Shown here: positions 27,265 to 36,240 of the stretch, piece by piece
Layout of the letters: each line of letters opens with the position of its first letter
Numbering within the stretch: the stretch's first letter is position 1
Assembly (NCBI RefSeq): GCF_021531995.1
Contig: NZ_JAFBIZ010000002.1
Location: 1-64,000, forward strand
DNA: 64,000 nucleotides
Direction of reading: 5' to 3'
Source of the DNA: Faecalicatena contorta
GTDB lineage: Bacteria > Bacillota > Clostridia > Lachnospirales > Lachnospiraceae
Made by a program: the position numbers and the translations under genes
The notes under the pieces: generated by a model
Seen by the model: the letters and a program-made list of their open reading frames with translations, nothing else
Told to the model about the DNA's origin: nothing
Databases searched by the model: none

Positions 27265-29196
27265 CTACTGTCGATACCAGATATAATAAATATTGTCTCC
27301 TGCCTGTTTATAACACTCAAATCCCATCTCTTCCAGATAGTTTTCACAGTCAGCATTAATCGTAAGCACACAGTTTATGCCATACTTTTTCACCGCCTCC
27401 GCAAATTTTTCTGCACTTGCATCCCCGGGACTGCATACAAATTCGTCATACACGCTTTGTTCATATCCATATAATACGCAGTCTTCATCCACAGAATATC
27501 GATTTACCGCCGACACGGATATGATATCCGGCGCAAAGATCCTGATCTGGGAAGCCAGAGAATGTGCAGCGCCGTCAATCGCAACGAGTTCCGGACACAC
27601 CACATACAGCTGTTCTCCGTTTTCTTCCTGCAGCGTTTCCAGATCCTTTCCCAGAAGGATAGAAGAATTCGGAACAAAGTAATGGTTATTGTAGATTACA
27701 TTCAGGTTCGCTTTCAGGTCTGCCTTTACCGGAGGTTCCTCTGTCAGGAACAGCTCTCCGCCATACATCTGAAAAGAAATGACTGCTACCGCTGTTGACG
27801 CAGCTGCCATTACTCCGTAGGCACCCTGTACTGCCCATTTCATCTTTACTGCTTTTCTCAACATGATATACAAATAGATCGAATTCAATGCAATATAAGT
27901 ATATCCCAGCACCGTCCATGTTCTTCCTGCCACAAACGCATACATGGAAAGCTGCTCAAAGATATCGTTGAACTGCGGAACCATCATCATTGCTATCATC
28001 AGAATAACCGTTGCGTTCAGTTGATTCACTGCACGATTCTTCAGCCAGAAACTAGCAATGAATATTATGGTACACACGATAAATACCGGCGAACGAAGGG
28101 CAATTCTTCCATACAGAAACACCTCTGTCTGCTGGTTAATACTGTTCGGAACAATCACACTTGTAATTCCCCACAGCACGATCAGCAAAGCGCCTGCTGC
28201 CTTTATCATTTTTTTCTGTCCCATCACAATCAGCCAGGTAGACAGATACGCATATGCCACAATCACAATCAACGGAAGCGCCGTTGATGATTTTGTGATC
28301 AGGACGAATGAAATCAACATTACACCCAATACCGTTTCTTTCGTGATCTTTTCCGCACCGATGTACTCAAACAGAAGAAGAAAGATTCCCAGCATTCGGA
28401 CTACCGATGATCCGAGAAACATTCCGGAATTAAACTGCCATGCATCTCTCAAAAAGAACAGATTCGTATCCTGCAGGAACAGATAATATGTTCCAAATAA
28501 GATCAAAATCACACATGGAATCTGAATTTCCTTTTTCTCAAGTCTGCAGTCGATTACTTCAAATATCCTGTATGCAAAGACGAGTACACAATTCACCATC
28601 AGGAAAATGTGAAACGCGGACTGAAACAGTCTCAAAAACAGAGTTACACTTACGCCAAGCAGCTTCACATACACCGAAGCTTCCAGCTCCCAGGTATTCA
28701 ATACATAAGAATCAATCCCGCTCTTTCCGACGCCTACCGAGTAATTGGTTCGAAAACCGGTCGCATTATACGGCATTGTCGCTATCTTGGTAATATAGTA
28801 TCCGTCGTCCAGATGATTCCCGTACCAGTATGCATTATAATACAAAAGAAGCAGTGCCGTAAGAATCACACACACCAGAATCGCTACCCAGTTCTCCTTC
28901 AGAAGATCTGCAAGTGTTCCCTGAAACAAACGTACTTTCTTCTTTTTGACCCGATATACGATATAGCCAAAGATCACACACCAGACGAGTACCATATAGA
29001 TCTCAAAATACATCCATTTCAGATTCAGAAACTGAATCACAATTCCGCCCGCGCCTACAGCAGCACTGTATCCCAGATATCCCAGGAGCAGACTCTCAGA
29101 GTGATGATTCTTCTGAGGAAAAAGCGCTCTCCCCAAACAGTACAAAAGTACTATAAAGCATCCCCAAAACAGGAAACATATCATATATTCTTTCAT
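27265..29196 (-). CDS. Large polytopic membrane protein, probable GT-C glycosyltransferase
   Basis: A 643-residue protein with roughly 12 or more membrane helices up to about residue 480, then a C-terminal extracytoplasmic domain of about 150 residues. YWYGNHLDDGYYITKIA (near residues 125-140) puts an acidic pair in the first large loop, where GT-C enzymes have their catalytic acid. It resembles DUF6077-type proteins; I do not know a characterised homologue. Its position after a GT2 and a DUF2304 gene mirrors GacL of group A Streptococcus, which adds GlcNAc from a polyprenyl-phosphate donor to the rhamnan outside the cell. The function is therefore inferred from context. Confidence 0.7.
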   Translation of the reverse strand: MKEYMICFLFWGCFIVLLYCLGRALFPQKNHHSESLLLGYLGYSAAVGAGGIVIQFLNLKWMYFEIYMVLVWCVIFGYIVYRVKKKKVRLFQGTLADLLKENWVAILVCVILTALLLLYYNAYWYGNHLDDGYYITKIATMPYNATGFRTNYSVGVGKSGIDSYVLNTWELEASVYVKLLGVSVTLFLRLFQSAFHIFLMVNCVLVFAYRIFEVIDCRLEKKEIQIPCVILILFGTYYLFLQDTNLFFLRDAWQFNSGMFLGSSVVRMLGIFLLLFEYIGAEKITKETVLGVMLISFVLITKSSTALPLIVIVAYAYLSTWLIVMGQKKMIKAAGALLIVLWGITSVIVPNSINQQTEVFLYGRIALRSPVFIVCTIIFIASFWLKNRAVNQLNATVILMIAMMMVPQFNDIFEQLSMYAFVAGRTWTVLGYTYIALNSIYLYIMLRKAVKMKWAVQGAYGVMAAASTAVAVISFQMYGGELFLTEEPPVKADLKANLNVIYNNHYFVPNSSILLGKDLETLQEENGEQLYVVCPELVAIDGAAHSLASQIRIFAPDIISVSAVNRYSVDEDCVLYGYEQSVYDEFVCSPGDASAEKFAEAVKKYGINCVLTINADCENYLEEMGFECYKQAGDNIYYIWYRQ

Positions 29197-29198
29197 AA

Positions 29199-29549
29199 TT
29201 ATTCTTCATCCCTATCCTGATCTGTTTTTCGATCGATCGCGATCTGCTGAACCAGATTATCGATCTTATTCTCCAGCTGTGATATCTGAATCGTCATAAA
29301 AAACATCCGAACAATCAGTACAAATATGACAACCAGAAAAACCATACTAATCGGTGACTGGAATCCGATAAAATCAGATATTTTATAAAATACTTTTGGG
29401 AAAATTCCCATAATAGTTAAAATACTTGCAAATAAAATCCAAAATACCGTATATTCAATTTTTAATTTTGACTGCCTGATCTTGCGCAGCATAAACAGCA
29501 GCATCAATACTGCGCTGACAATTAATAAAATTCTTAATAAGCCTGACAT
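29199..29549 (-). CDS. Small DUF2304 membrane protein (GacJ-like)
   Basis: A 116-residue protein with three membrane helices (about 2-20, 33-52 and 67-90) and a polar, coiled C-terminus (ISQLENKIDNLVQQIAIDRK). The RKIRQSKLKIEYTVFWILFA segment is typical of DUF2304. In group A Streptococcus the DUF2304 protein GacJ binds the GT2 enzyme GacI and stimulates formation of GlcNAc-phosphate-undecaprenol. Here the gene follows a GacI-like GT2 gene by 11 bp, the same pairing. The start has GAGGAA upstream. Confidence 0.85.
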   Translation of the reverse strand: MSGLLRILLIVSAVLMLLFMLRKIRQSKLKIEYTVFWILFASILTIMGIFPKVFYKISDFIGFQSPISMVFLVVIFVLIVRMFFMTIQISQLENKIDNLVQQIAIDRKTDQDRDEE

Positions 29550-29560
29550 ATCATTTCCTC

Positions 29561-30253
29561 TTATGCTCGTTTTCTAAAGTTCTGAACCAACAATATCGAA
29601 ATCATCATCTTCAGCATATAAGATGCCGATCTCGTCAGATTCAGATAACTTTCTCCAAATTGCCGCTCTTCCATCCTGACCTGAACCTCTGATACTTTTG
29701 CTCCATTTTTCAAAAGATATGACACGGTATCCGGTTCTGGTCCATAATTCAAATTCTTAGCAAACTCCTCTATCATCGGTTTTGAGAACATTCTCATTCC
29801 AGAGGTCGGATCAGAGATTCTGACCCCCGTCGTCATCTTAATTGCTACAGTTAACATTCTGCTTCCGATCATTCTAAGCGATCCACTCTTACGTTCATTC
29901 ACAAATCTGGAACCGATTACAATGTCATACCCTTCCTTAATCCGTTCCAGCATAGGTTTAATAAATTCCGGTCTGTGCTGTCCGTCTGCATCAAACTGTA
30001 TTGCATAAGAATAATTCTGTTTATGTGCATACTTCAGACCTGCCTGAAACGCACCCGCCAGTCCAAGATTGACCGGAAGATCTAATAGCTCATATCCTTT
30101 TTCCCGACATATTTCTGCTGTACGATCTTTGGATCCATCGTTTACAACAATATAATCATATTGTGAATATTTTTCCCTGATAAAATTTACTACATTTTCA
30201 ATATTCTCTTCTTCATTATAAGCAGGAATAATAATTAGTAATTCTTTTTCCAT
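29561..30253 (-). CDS. GacI/DPM1-like family 2 glycosyltransferase (polyprenyl-phosphate sugar synthase)
   Basis: A 230-residue GT2 enzyme. LLIIIPAYNEEENIENVV, IVVNDGSKDRTAEICR, PVNLGLAGAFQAGLKYA, AIQFDADGQHRPEFI and VIGSRFVN are hallmarks of enzymes that make polyprenyl-phosphate sugars. Only a short hydrophobic C-terminus is present (YMLKMMISILLVQNF), so it probably relies on the DUF2304 partner for membrane tethering, as GacI does on GacJ. The start overlaps the LicD stop by one base (TAATG). The sugar is unknown; GlcNAc is the precedent. Confidence 0.88.
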   Translation of the reverse strand: MEKELLIIIPAYNEEENIENVVNFIREKYSQYDYIVVNDGSKDRTAEICREKGYELLDLPVNLGLAGAFQAGLKYAHKQNYSYAIQFDADGQHRPEFIKPMLERIKEGYDIVIGSRFVNERKSGSLRMIGSRMLTVAIKMTTGVRISDPTSGMRMFSKPMIEEFAKNLNYGPEPDTVSYLLKNGAKVSEVQVRMEERQFGESYLNLTRSASYMLKMMISILLVQNFRKRA

Positions 30254-31125
30254 TACCTTGCTTCTCCTTCATCTCCAAACTCTAAGATATATGGACAGTG
30301 GTTCACTCTCTTTTCCGGCGGCGGAACCTGCATATAATCTCCAAACAACCGTCTCAGATAAGTATCATAGTCATTCGGCATATTTACCATCAAATGCTCA
30401 AACGGCATCTTCTTAAGTGGATACAACTCTTTTTCTGAAATATATGCTTTATGAGACATCGTAACTTCGAATGCATTGATATATTTCGAAGGTTCATGAT
30501 TATATCTTGTTGCCTCCCGAATCAGACATTTATATAAAAACCTTGGTGAAACATGAAGTATCTTCAATCCATAATGCGCAATCGCACAAATCACAGACGC
30601 GATCTGCTTCTTATATCCTTCTAATGGAATAATCGGCGTCGGTGTGCCACACAAAAAAATCAGTTTATTCAAAATCCATGTTTTTTTCAACTGTTTTTTT
30701 CTTTTTTTCGGATCATCCGGCATATGATCTAACGGAAAAATATCTATGTCAATGCATAGATCGCACTTCATCTTTCGAGATGTGTATGGTACAAATTTCG
30801 TTCCTTTTTTCTGAAGATGTGTAACATTACATGCGTAATTTTTATCAACAAGAGGTGTAAGAATCTTATATTTATCACCCATCTCCGATTCCATTATTTC
30901 CATAAATCTGTCATAATCTTCTCTAGGCATTGCGACATCAATGTCATCATCCCACGGAATAAAGCCCTGATGACGAACAACTCCAATTCCAGTACCTCCA
31001 AGCATAAAATATGTCAGATCATATTTCTCACACACTTTAATATAGTCCTCCAGAATCTCCGTCTGGACTTTCTGTAGTTTTTTCAATACTTCCGGCTCAT
31101 ATTCCTTATATTCCGCATTTTTCAT
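30253..31125 (-). CDS. licD: LicD-family phosphotransferase
   Basis: A 290-residue protein. The LicD core is YFMLGGTGIGVVRHQGFIPW directly followed by DDDIDVAMPREDY, the metal-binding acidic cluster. LCIDIDIFPLDHMPDD follows in the second half of the domain. LicD enzymes move phosphocholine from CDP-choline to wall or lipopolysaccharide glycans; others in the family transfer different phospho-alcohols. ATG 31125 is chosen because AGAGG lies 7 nt upstream; an upstream start at 31167 overlaps the preceding gene. It lies between a GT4 and a GacI-like GT2 gene. With licA, licC and a choline-type transporter in the same window, phosphocholine transfer is the likely role. Confidence 0.88.
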   Translation of the reverse strand: MKNAEYKEYEPEVLKKLQKVQTEILEDYIKVCEKYDLTYFMLGGTGIGVVRHQGFIPWDDDIDVAMPREDYDRFMEIMESEMGDKYKILTPLVDKNYACNVTHLQKKGTKFVPYTSRKMKCDLCIDIDIFPLDHMPDDPKKRKKQLKKTWILNKLIFLCGTPTPIIPLEGYKKQIASVICAIAHYGLKILHVSPRFLYKCLIREATRYNHEPSKYINAFEVTMSHKAYISEKELYPLKKMPFEHLMVNMPNDYDTYLRRLFGDYMQVPPPEKRVNHCPYILEFGDEGEAR

Positions 31126-31129
31126 CTGG

Positions 31130-32308
31130 TTACCTCTTACACACTTTCTGTATATTACTTTTTTCACATATTGTTTCTACCTGTTTTGCCGCAATCTCCC
31201 ATGTAAAACAGTTCTTCAGCCTCTGATAGGTCAGTTCCACTGCTTTTTTTCGATGTTCCGGATTATGAATTGCCTTTTCCAATGCAGGAAGAAGATTTTC
31301 CTCTTTATTATCCGGAATTACACTTCCATACGCATCATTGATCAACAACTCTTTGGCACCGCCCCTGGCCGTTGTTACAACATAACACTGACATGCTGCC
31401 GCTTCCAGAATAGATGTGGAAAATCCTTCTGAAAAAGACGGAAGGCAGAAAATATCTGTCTCATTCAGCAAAGATACGACCTTCTCAAAATCAATCCTTC
31501 CAAGTGGAATAATATGCTCTGTTTTTCTTCTTCTCACTTCTTCTTCCAGATCTCCATCACCTGCGATAAAAAGATAGACATCTTTTCTTTTTTTGCATAT
31601 CTCTTCCACCACATTCAAAAGACTTGGCAAGCCTTTTTCCTCCAGAAGTCTTCCGGTAAATGAAATTACAGTTGCATCCTCCGGGATATGATATTTTTCA
31701 CGAAAAACAGGAACTGCATTGTTCCTGATTGTTCGAATATCTTCCAGATCAATCGAATTATATACTACTCCTCTTGCCTGGATATGAAAATGTCGGAGCC
31801 ACTGATTACAGGCCTCTGATACTCCATAATAATTCTTACAAAACAAGCGGTCAACCCTTGTCAACATATGCTCAAACACACCACCCACGGTATCCCAGAA
31901 GCGACTGTGCACTGAAAGATGACTGGTTCCATGTTCCACTGTTATGCATGGACATTTTTTTCTCTTTGCTAAAATCATTCCATATAACGAATGAGGATAA
32001 AATCTGGTATTTACCAAAAACATATCAAACTTTTCTCTTTTCAGTCTCCTGTGAATCTTCCAGAATTCTTTATTAGGTTTCAGCACCGGATACCTTCCCT
32101 CCAGCAAGTTAAAACAAGGAACACGATAAACCAGAATTCCATCCATCCGCTCACTTGCAGGAAGATGATAGATATTAGATGTAACCACTACTACCTCATT
32201 TCCATCCTTTATCAATTGCTTTGACAGATTATAGGTATAACGCTCTACACCTCCCATATGCGGAAGATACTGGGCCGAAAATATACAATATTTTTTTCCG
32301 TTACTCAT
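31130..32308 (-). CDS. Family 4 glycosyltransferase
   Basis: A 392-residue GT-B enzyme. The N-terminal acceptor domain begins IFSAQYLPHMGGVERYTYNL (glycine loop). The donor domain has VISFTGRLLEEKGLPSLLNV, FIAGDGDLEEEV and PSFSEGFSTSILEAAACQCY with the conserved ExxxxxxxE motif of GT4. The donor and the linkage are not readable. ATG 32308 has AGAAGG 9 nt upstream and overlaps the flippase gene by 8 bp. It probably builds a side chain or the repeat unit handled by the adjacent flippase. Confidence 0.88.
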   Translation of the reverse strand: MSNGKKYCIFSAQYLPHMGGVERYTYNLSKQLIKDGNEVVVVTSNIYHLPASERMDGILVYRVPCFNLLEGRYPVLKPNKEFWKIHRRLKREKFDMFLVNTRFYPHSLYGMILAKRKKCPCITVEHGTSHLSVHSRFWDTVGGVFEHMLTRVDRLFCKNYYGVSEACNQWLRHFHIQARGVVYNSIDLEDIRTIRNNAVPVFREKYHIPEDATVISFTGRLLEEKGLPSLLNVVEEICKKRKDVYLFIAGDGDLEEEVRRRKTEHIIPLGRIDFEKVVSLLNETDIFCLPSFSEGFSTSILEAAACQCYVVTTARGGAKELLINDAYGSVIPDNKEENLLPALEKAIHNPEHRKKAVELTYQRLKNCFTWEIAAKQVETICEKSNIQKVCKR

Positions 32309-33548
32309 GTTCACTGACCTTCTTTCTCCGTATACACCAAAGCATTACAACAAACATCACGACATCCACAAGCAGCATCGGAACAATGTACCCTATGACC
32401 GCTCCTGTGATATCCATACGTTTCACAAGAATCGGAGTAAATACTAATGCTCCGGCAAAACCGACTCCATAACTGACCACAATCATCTTCTGTTGTCTTA
32501 AGACCGCAAGCACATAATAGAAGATGGTGATCAGTGCATTCAGACCACCGCCGAACATTACAAAGCACAGCTCTGTTCTATACGCTCCAAGATCCACTCC
32601 GGACACCAGATTCAGAATCGGAACTCCCAGAAGATATGCCCCCAGCACTCCCCCGACCGTCAGGAATGAAGCCCATGCACAGGACGTAATGATAATCCGG
32701 TTGAAGCTCTTCATATCTCTGTCATTCCATGCAACTGCCATCGGCGTCATCATCGGACGGAACGCAAAGAGACTGAACAGATTGATCACAAAAGCCGGCA
32801 TCAGAAGAAATCCATAATACGCCTGCATCTCTTTTGTCGAATAGGCTTCAATCGAATATTTGGAAGCATTTACCACATAATTGATCATAAAGCTTCCGAT
32901 AAAAAGCGGAAAACATTCCCGAAACAGTCCCTTCATGCTGTGTCCATCCCATAGAAGTCCGGCACGGTCAAAATGTACAGATCTGGAACGGTCAAAACAA
33001 CAGATAAAAACAATCGAAATTCCCACCATGGAAAAACTGGCAAGTACCAGATTATTCGTAACGAAAAGTACCAGAATAAATCCTATGGTGCTTAAGATTA
33101 CACGTATTCCCAGAGCTTGTCCGGAAAGATCGATCCTTCCTTTTTGCTGAAACATTCCCTGATAGGAATCAGAGATACCATCAATCGCTTTATACAGACA
33201 GATGAAAAAGATAATCACAGCATCCGCCCCGGTATAATGATGAAACCAGATAAAACCAACTGCCGCCAGCATCATACAGATACAGGTACATACACGAAAT
33301 GTAAAGTAAACCTTAAACTTATACTCTTCTTTTACATCTGTTGCCTGAATTGCCCTGGTTTCAAAACAACTGATCGTTGTCAAAAGCTGAGCCGTCGAAA
33401 AAGCCAGAGAAAACAGACCGGCATCCGAAGCTCCATTAATTCTTGTGACTGCAGTCAGCAATACAAAAGAAGAAAGTGCATTGCACATACTTCCGATCAT
33501 ATTCCATACAAATTTTGAACGGCTGCTTGTCTCACTTTTAAATCCCAT
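32301..33548 (-). CDS. Wzx/GacK-like polysaccharide flippase (MOP superfamily)
   Basis: A 415-residue integral membrane protein with about 12 helices, mostly free of charge within helices. The N-terminal KFVWNMIGSMCNALSSFVLL is the usual first helix of PST/Wzx-type exporters. GRIDLSGQALGIRVILSTIG in the middle also matches this family. These proteins flip undecaprenyl-linked sugars to the outer face; GacK in group A Streptococcus flips the lipid-linked GlcNAc donor. ATG 33548 has GGAGG upstream. It lies between tagD and the GT4 gene. Confidence 0.85.
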   Translation of the reverse strand: MGFKSETSSRSKFVWNMIGSMCNALSSFVLLTAVTRINGASDAGLFSLAFSTAQLLTTISCFETRAIQATDVKEEYKFKVYFTFRVCTCICMMLAAVGFIWFHHYTGADAVIIFFICLYKAIDGISDSYQGMFQQKGRIDLSGQALGIRVILSTIGFILVLFVTNNLVLASFSMVGISIVFICCFDRSRSVHFDRAGLLWDGHSMKGLFRECFPLFIGSFMINYVVNASKYSIEAYSTKEMQAYYGFLLMPAFVINLFSLFAFRPMMTPMAVAWNDRDMKSFNRIIITSCAWASFLTVGGVLGAYLLGVPILNLVSGVDLGAYRTELCFVMFGGGLNALITIFYYVLAVLRQQKMIVVSYGVGFAGALVFTPILVKRMDITGAVIGYIVPMLLVDVVMFVVMLWCIRRKKVSEHE

Positions 33549-33569
33549 GAACTCCTCCACTGCCCCTTC

Positions 33570-33965
33570 TTACTTTGATACCTTCAGATCTTTCTTGATC
33601 TGAGTTGTAGAAATCTCCGGAGTTCGCGGAAGATAGACAACCTCACACTGTTCTTTTAAGAAATCAAACTTGCCTTCCCAGTCATCTCCCATCACAAAAG
33701 TATCCACATGATACTCTTTTACATCCGTTACTTTCTGTTCCCATCCTTCTTCCGGAATAACCAGATCTACATAACGGATTGCTTCCAGCAGTTTCTTTCT
33801 CTCTTCATATGTAAAATAGCATTTTTTCTGTTTTTCATTCCAGTTAAATTCATCCGTAGACAGAGCAACAATCAGATAATCCCCATACTGTTTGGCTCTG
33901 CGAAGCAGATTAATATGTCCATAATGAAGCAGATCAAATGTTCCATAAGTAATTACTCGTTTCAT
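33570..33965 (-). CDS. tagD: Glycerol-3-phosphate cytidylyltransferase
   Basis: A 131-residue enzyme making CDP-glycerol from CTP and glycerol-3-phosphate. VITYGTFDLLHYGHINLLRR holds the HxGH nucleotidyltransferase motif. STDEFNWNEKQKKCYFTYEE, MGDDWEGKFDFL and the ISTTQIKKDL end match TagD/TarD over the full length. It overlaps the upstream LicD gene by 4 bp (ATGA) and has a GGAGG site. No TagB/TagF-type glycerophosphotransferase is in the window, so the user of CDP-glycerol is unclear; a neighbouring LicD-family enzyme is a candidate. Confidence 0.95.
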   Translation of the reverse strand: MKRVITYGTFDLLHYGHINLLRRAKQYGDYLIVALSTDEFNWNEKQKKCYFTYEERKKLLEAIRYVDLVIPEEGWEQKVTDVKEYHVDTFVMGDDWEGKFDFLKEQCEVVYLPRTPEISTTQIKKDLKVSK

Positions 33966-34813
33966 GATTCATCCTCCTCAAACTTTAAAATATACGGATA
34001 ATGGTTCTGGCGCTTCTCCGGCGGTGGAAGCTGCATATAATCCCCATACATCGCCCGCAGAATCTGGTCGTAATTCGCCGGTACTTTTACCATAATATCT
34101 TCAAACGGAAGCTCAACCAGATGTTCCAGTTCACTTAGATTGATTGCGCTCTCCTCGATCATAGTATCATTAAACTGTGTCACCACAGATGACTTTCCGT
34201 TATAACGTGTTGCATTTTCTTTCCATTTTTTACAGAGATATTCATTCGAAACTGGAAGCAGATTTAACAGATAGTGCAATGCTCCACATGTGAGACGCTT
34301 GAAAAGTTTCCCTTTTTTATGTACCGTACTCACATAAAAGTTAACATTCTTCATCATATAGATACTTCGAAGCATCATGGAACGTCGGATCTGTTTCTTC
34401 CTCTCTTTCGCATCTTCTGCAAGACCGTCAAAGACAAAAATATCTATATTGATCCCCATATTAAAATTACCATGATCGTAGATCGTTGCAAATCTTGTTC
34501 CTTTTTTATAAAACTTACTGACAAAATTATAAAACTTTTCCGGACGGTCCGGACCTGCAATCTCATAGTGTCCCTCTATTTCTTTCGGAGCAACTCTTAA
34601 GAATTTCTCATATTCTTCTCTGAGCATTCCAAAATCCATATCATCATCCCACGGAATAAACCCATGATGACGGACAACTCCGATATTCGTTCCAAATACT
34701 GCAAAATACTGAATATCATATTTATTACAGATTCTTACAAATTCCTTTAAAATTCCCAGTTCTTCTTCCTGAATCCTTTTCAGAACTGCCGGATCATACT
34801 GTTTGTATCCCAT
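33962..34813 (-). CDS. licD: LicD-family phosphotransferase (second copy)
   Basis: A 283-residue protein. The LicD core reads YFAVFGTNIGVVRHHGFIPW followed by DDDMDFGMLREEY, and INIDIFVFDGLAEDAKERKK matches the second block. It differs from the copy at 30253-31125 by FGTN instead of GGTG in the first glycine loop. That may mean a different donor or acceptor. It is the first gene of the run and is coupled to tagD by a 4-bp overlap, so CDP-glycerol is a plausible donor besides CDP-choline. AAAGGAAG precedes the ATG. Confidence 0.87.
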   Translation of the reverse strand: MGYKQYDPAVLKRIQEEELGILKEFVRICNKYDIQYFAVFGTNIGVVRHHGFIPWDDDMDFGMLREEYEKFLRVAPKEIEGHYEIAGPDRPEKFYNFVSKFYKKGTRFATIYDHGNFNMGINIDIFVFDGLAEDAKERKKQIRRSMMLRSIYMMKNVNFYVSTVHKKGKLFKRLTCGALHYLLNLLPVSNEYLCKKWKENATRYNGKSSVVTQFNDTMIEESAINLSELEHLVELPFEDIMVKVPANYDQILRAMYGDYMQLPPPEKRQNHYPYILKFEEDES

Positions 34814-34852
34814 AATAACTTCCTTTCTGCATACATTTATGCATACTAAGTT

Positions 34853-34861
34853 ATTGTATCA
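34853..34861 (-). promoter_or_regulatory. Extended -10 promoter for the licD-tagD run
   Basis: On the minus strand TGA plus TACAAT (34853-34858) form an extended -10 element about 40 bp upstream of the ATG at 34813. No good -35 hexamer is seen at standard spacing. Confidence 0.5.
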
Positions 34862-34916
34862 TAATTGTGCAATAAAATCTACTCCTCATATCAGATAACA
34901 GTCCCCAGATTATGCC

Positions 34917-34955
34917 AAAAAATCTGCTGCATGATCACAAATGATTATGCAGCAG
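34917..34955 (-). terminator. Rho-independent terminator of the repeat-protein run
   Basis: A 14-bp stem with one mismatch (34924-34937 and 34942-34955) and a 4-nt loop is followed on the minus strand by TTTTTT (34917-34922). It lies 15 bp after the stop of the wall-binding repeat gene. Confidence 0.88.
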
Positions 34956-34970
34956 TCCTGTAATGTTCCT

Positions 34971-36209
34971 TTATTTTGTTTTTCCCGGAATCCATCTGCC
35001 GGATTCATCCACATAATAATTGCCAATCCAGGTATCTTTCTTCAAGACTCCGCTGGCATTAAAGTAATAATCATAGCCTTCTATTTTCTGCCAGCCCGTC
35101 AGCATTGCTCCACTGGATGGATTCAGATAATAGGTATTCCCTTTTTCATCCGTTGACCAGCCTGTCACCATGACTCCAGTTTCGGCATCCAGGAAGTACC
35201 ATACGTTATTTACTTTCTGCCAGCCCGTCTGAAGATATCCGCTTCCATTAAAATAATACCACTCATCATCAATCTTCTGCCAGCCCGTCAGCATTGCTCC
35301 ACTGGACGGATTCAGATAATAAGTATGTCCTCCTTCCGGCAGCCAGCCTGTCACCATAATTCCGGTAGATGGATCCAGATAATACCATTTACCGCCAATC
35401 TTATTCCACTCTGTTACCATCGCTCCGTTTCCCGAGAAATAATACCAGGAACCACCAAGCGACAGCCAGCCGGTCACCATTGCTCCTGTAGATAGATCCA
35501 GGAAATAAACCTTATCACCAATTGGTGTGAACCCGGTTCTCTGCACATTCCCGTCTTTAAAGTAATAATACGTTCCATCAATAGACACCCATCCGGAATC
35601 TACTGCTCCATTCACAGAAAAATACATGCTGAGTCCATTGTATGTATACCATCCCACATAAAGAGATCCATTTGAATTAAACCGGTAAAGCACGCCTGCA
35701 ATCTCTGCTATGCCTTCTGTCTCGCCAAATATCTTTCCGCTGTACATGAACCCCTTTCCAGATTCCACATTAGCAGCTTCGTGAAAGTAGTACCATTTAC
35801 CGTCAATCTTCTTCCATCCGGTAACCATTGCCCCGGAACTGTCAAAATAATACCAGATATTACCTCCGGCATTATACCATCCGGTCTTCATTCTTCCATT
35901 TGCATCAAAATAATAAGTAGATCCACCGATCGTCAATGTGCTGTTCTTCACATGTTGTCCGTTGGTCTGAAGAAAATACCAGTAACCGCCGGATTGTACC
36001 CATCGTCCATTCACTGTCACACTTTGCAGCGTCTCCGGAATCTGTATCTCTTCCACGATCTCTCCTGCAGTTTCTATCGCTGTCTCCATCTCCTGTTTTG
36101 CAGAAGTATCCTGTACATTTTCCGCAGAAACGGTCATTGGAATCAGCACAGTCGCTAACACAGCTGCCATCATACTTCTCACTTTTTTACCAATCTTCTT
36201 CCCTGCCAT
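34971..36209 (-). CDS. Secreted choline-binding-type repeat protein without an enzyme domain
   Basis: A 412-residue protein. A signal peptide (MMAAVLATVLIPMTVSA) is followed by a short Glu/Thr linker. From about residue 65 to 405 it is all wall-binding repeats (consensus GWxxxxGxWYYFxxxxGxMxTG). No catalytic domain is visible. Some repeats form a higher-order block of three units: the DNA near 35091 and 35280 is almost identical at a distance of 189 bp. It could be a structural surface protein, an adhesin or a competitor for the same ligand. It is the last gene of the run coming from the esterase and muramidase genes, 31 bp after the muramidase. Confidence 0.85.
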   Translation of the reverse strand: MAGKKIGKKVRSMMAAVLATVLIPMTVSAENVQDTSAKQEMETAIETAGEIVEEIQIPETLQSVTVNGRWVQSGGYWYFLQTNGQHVKNSTLTIGGSTYYFDANGRMKTGWYNAGGNIWYYFDSSGAMVTGWKKIDGKWYYFHEAANVESGKGFMYSGKIFGETEGIAEIAGVLYRFNSNGSLYVGWYTYNGLSMYFSVNGAVDSGWVSIDGTYYYFKDGNVQRTGFTPIGDKVYFLDLSTGAMVTGWLSLGGSWYYFSGNGAMVTEWNKIGGKWYYLDPSTGIMVTGWLPEGGHTYYLNPSSGAMLTGWQKIDDEWYYFNGSGYLQTGWQKVNNVWYFLDAETGVMVTGWSTDEKGNTYYLNPSSGAMLTGWQKIEGYDYYFNASGVLKKDTWIGNYYVDESGRWIPGKTK

Positions 36210-36240
36210 ATACGTTTCCCTTCTTGATTATTTCGTCATC

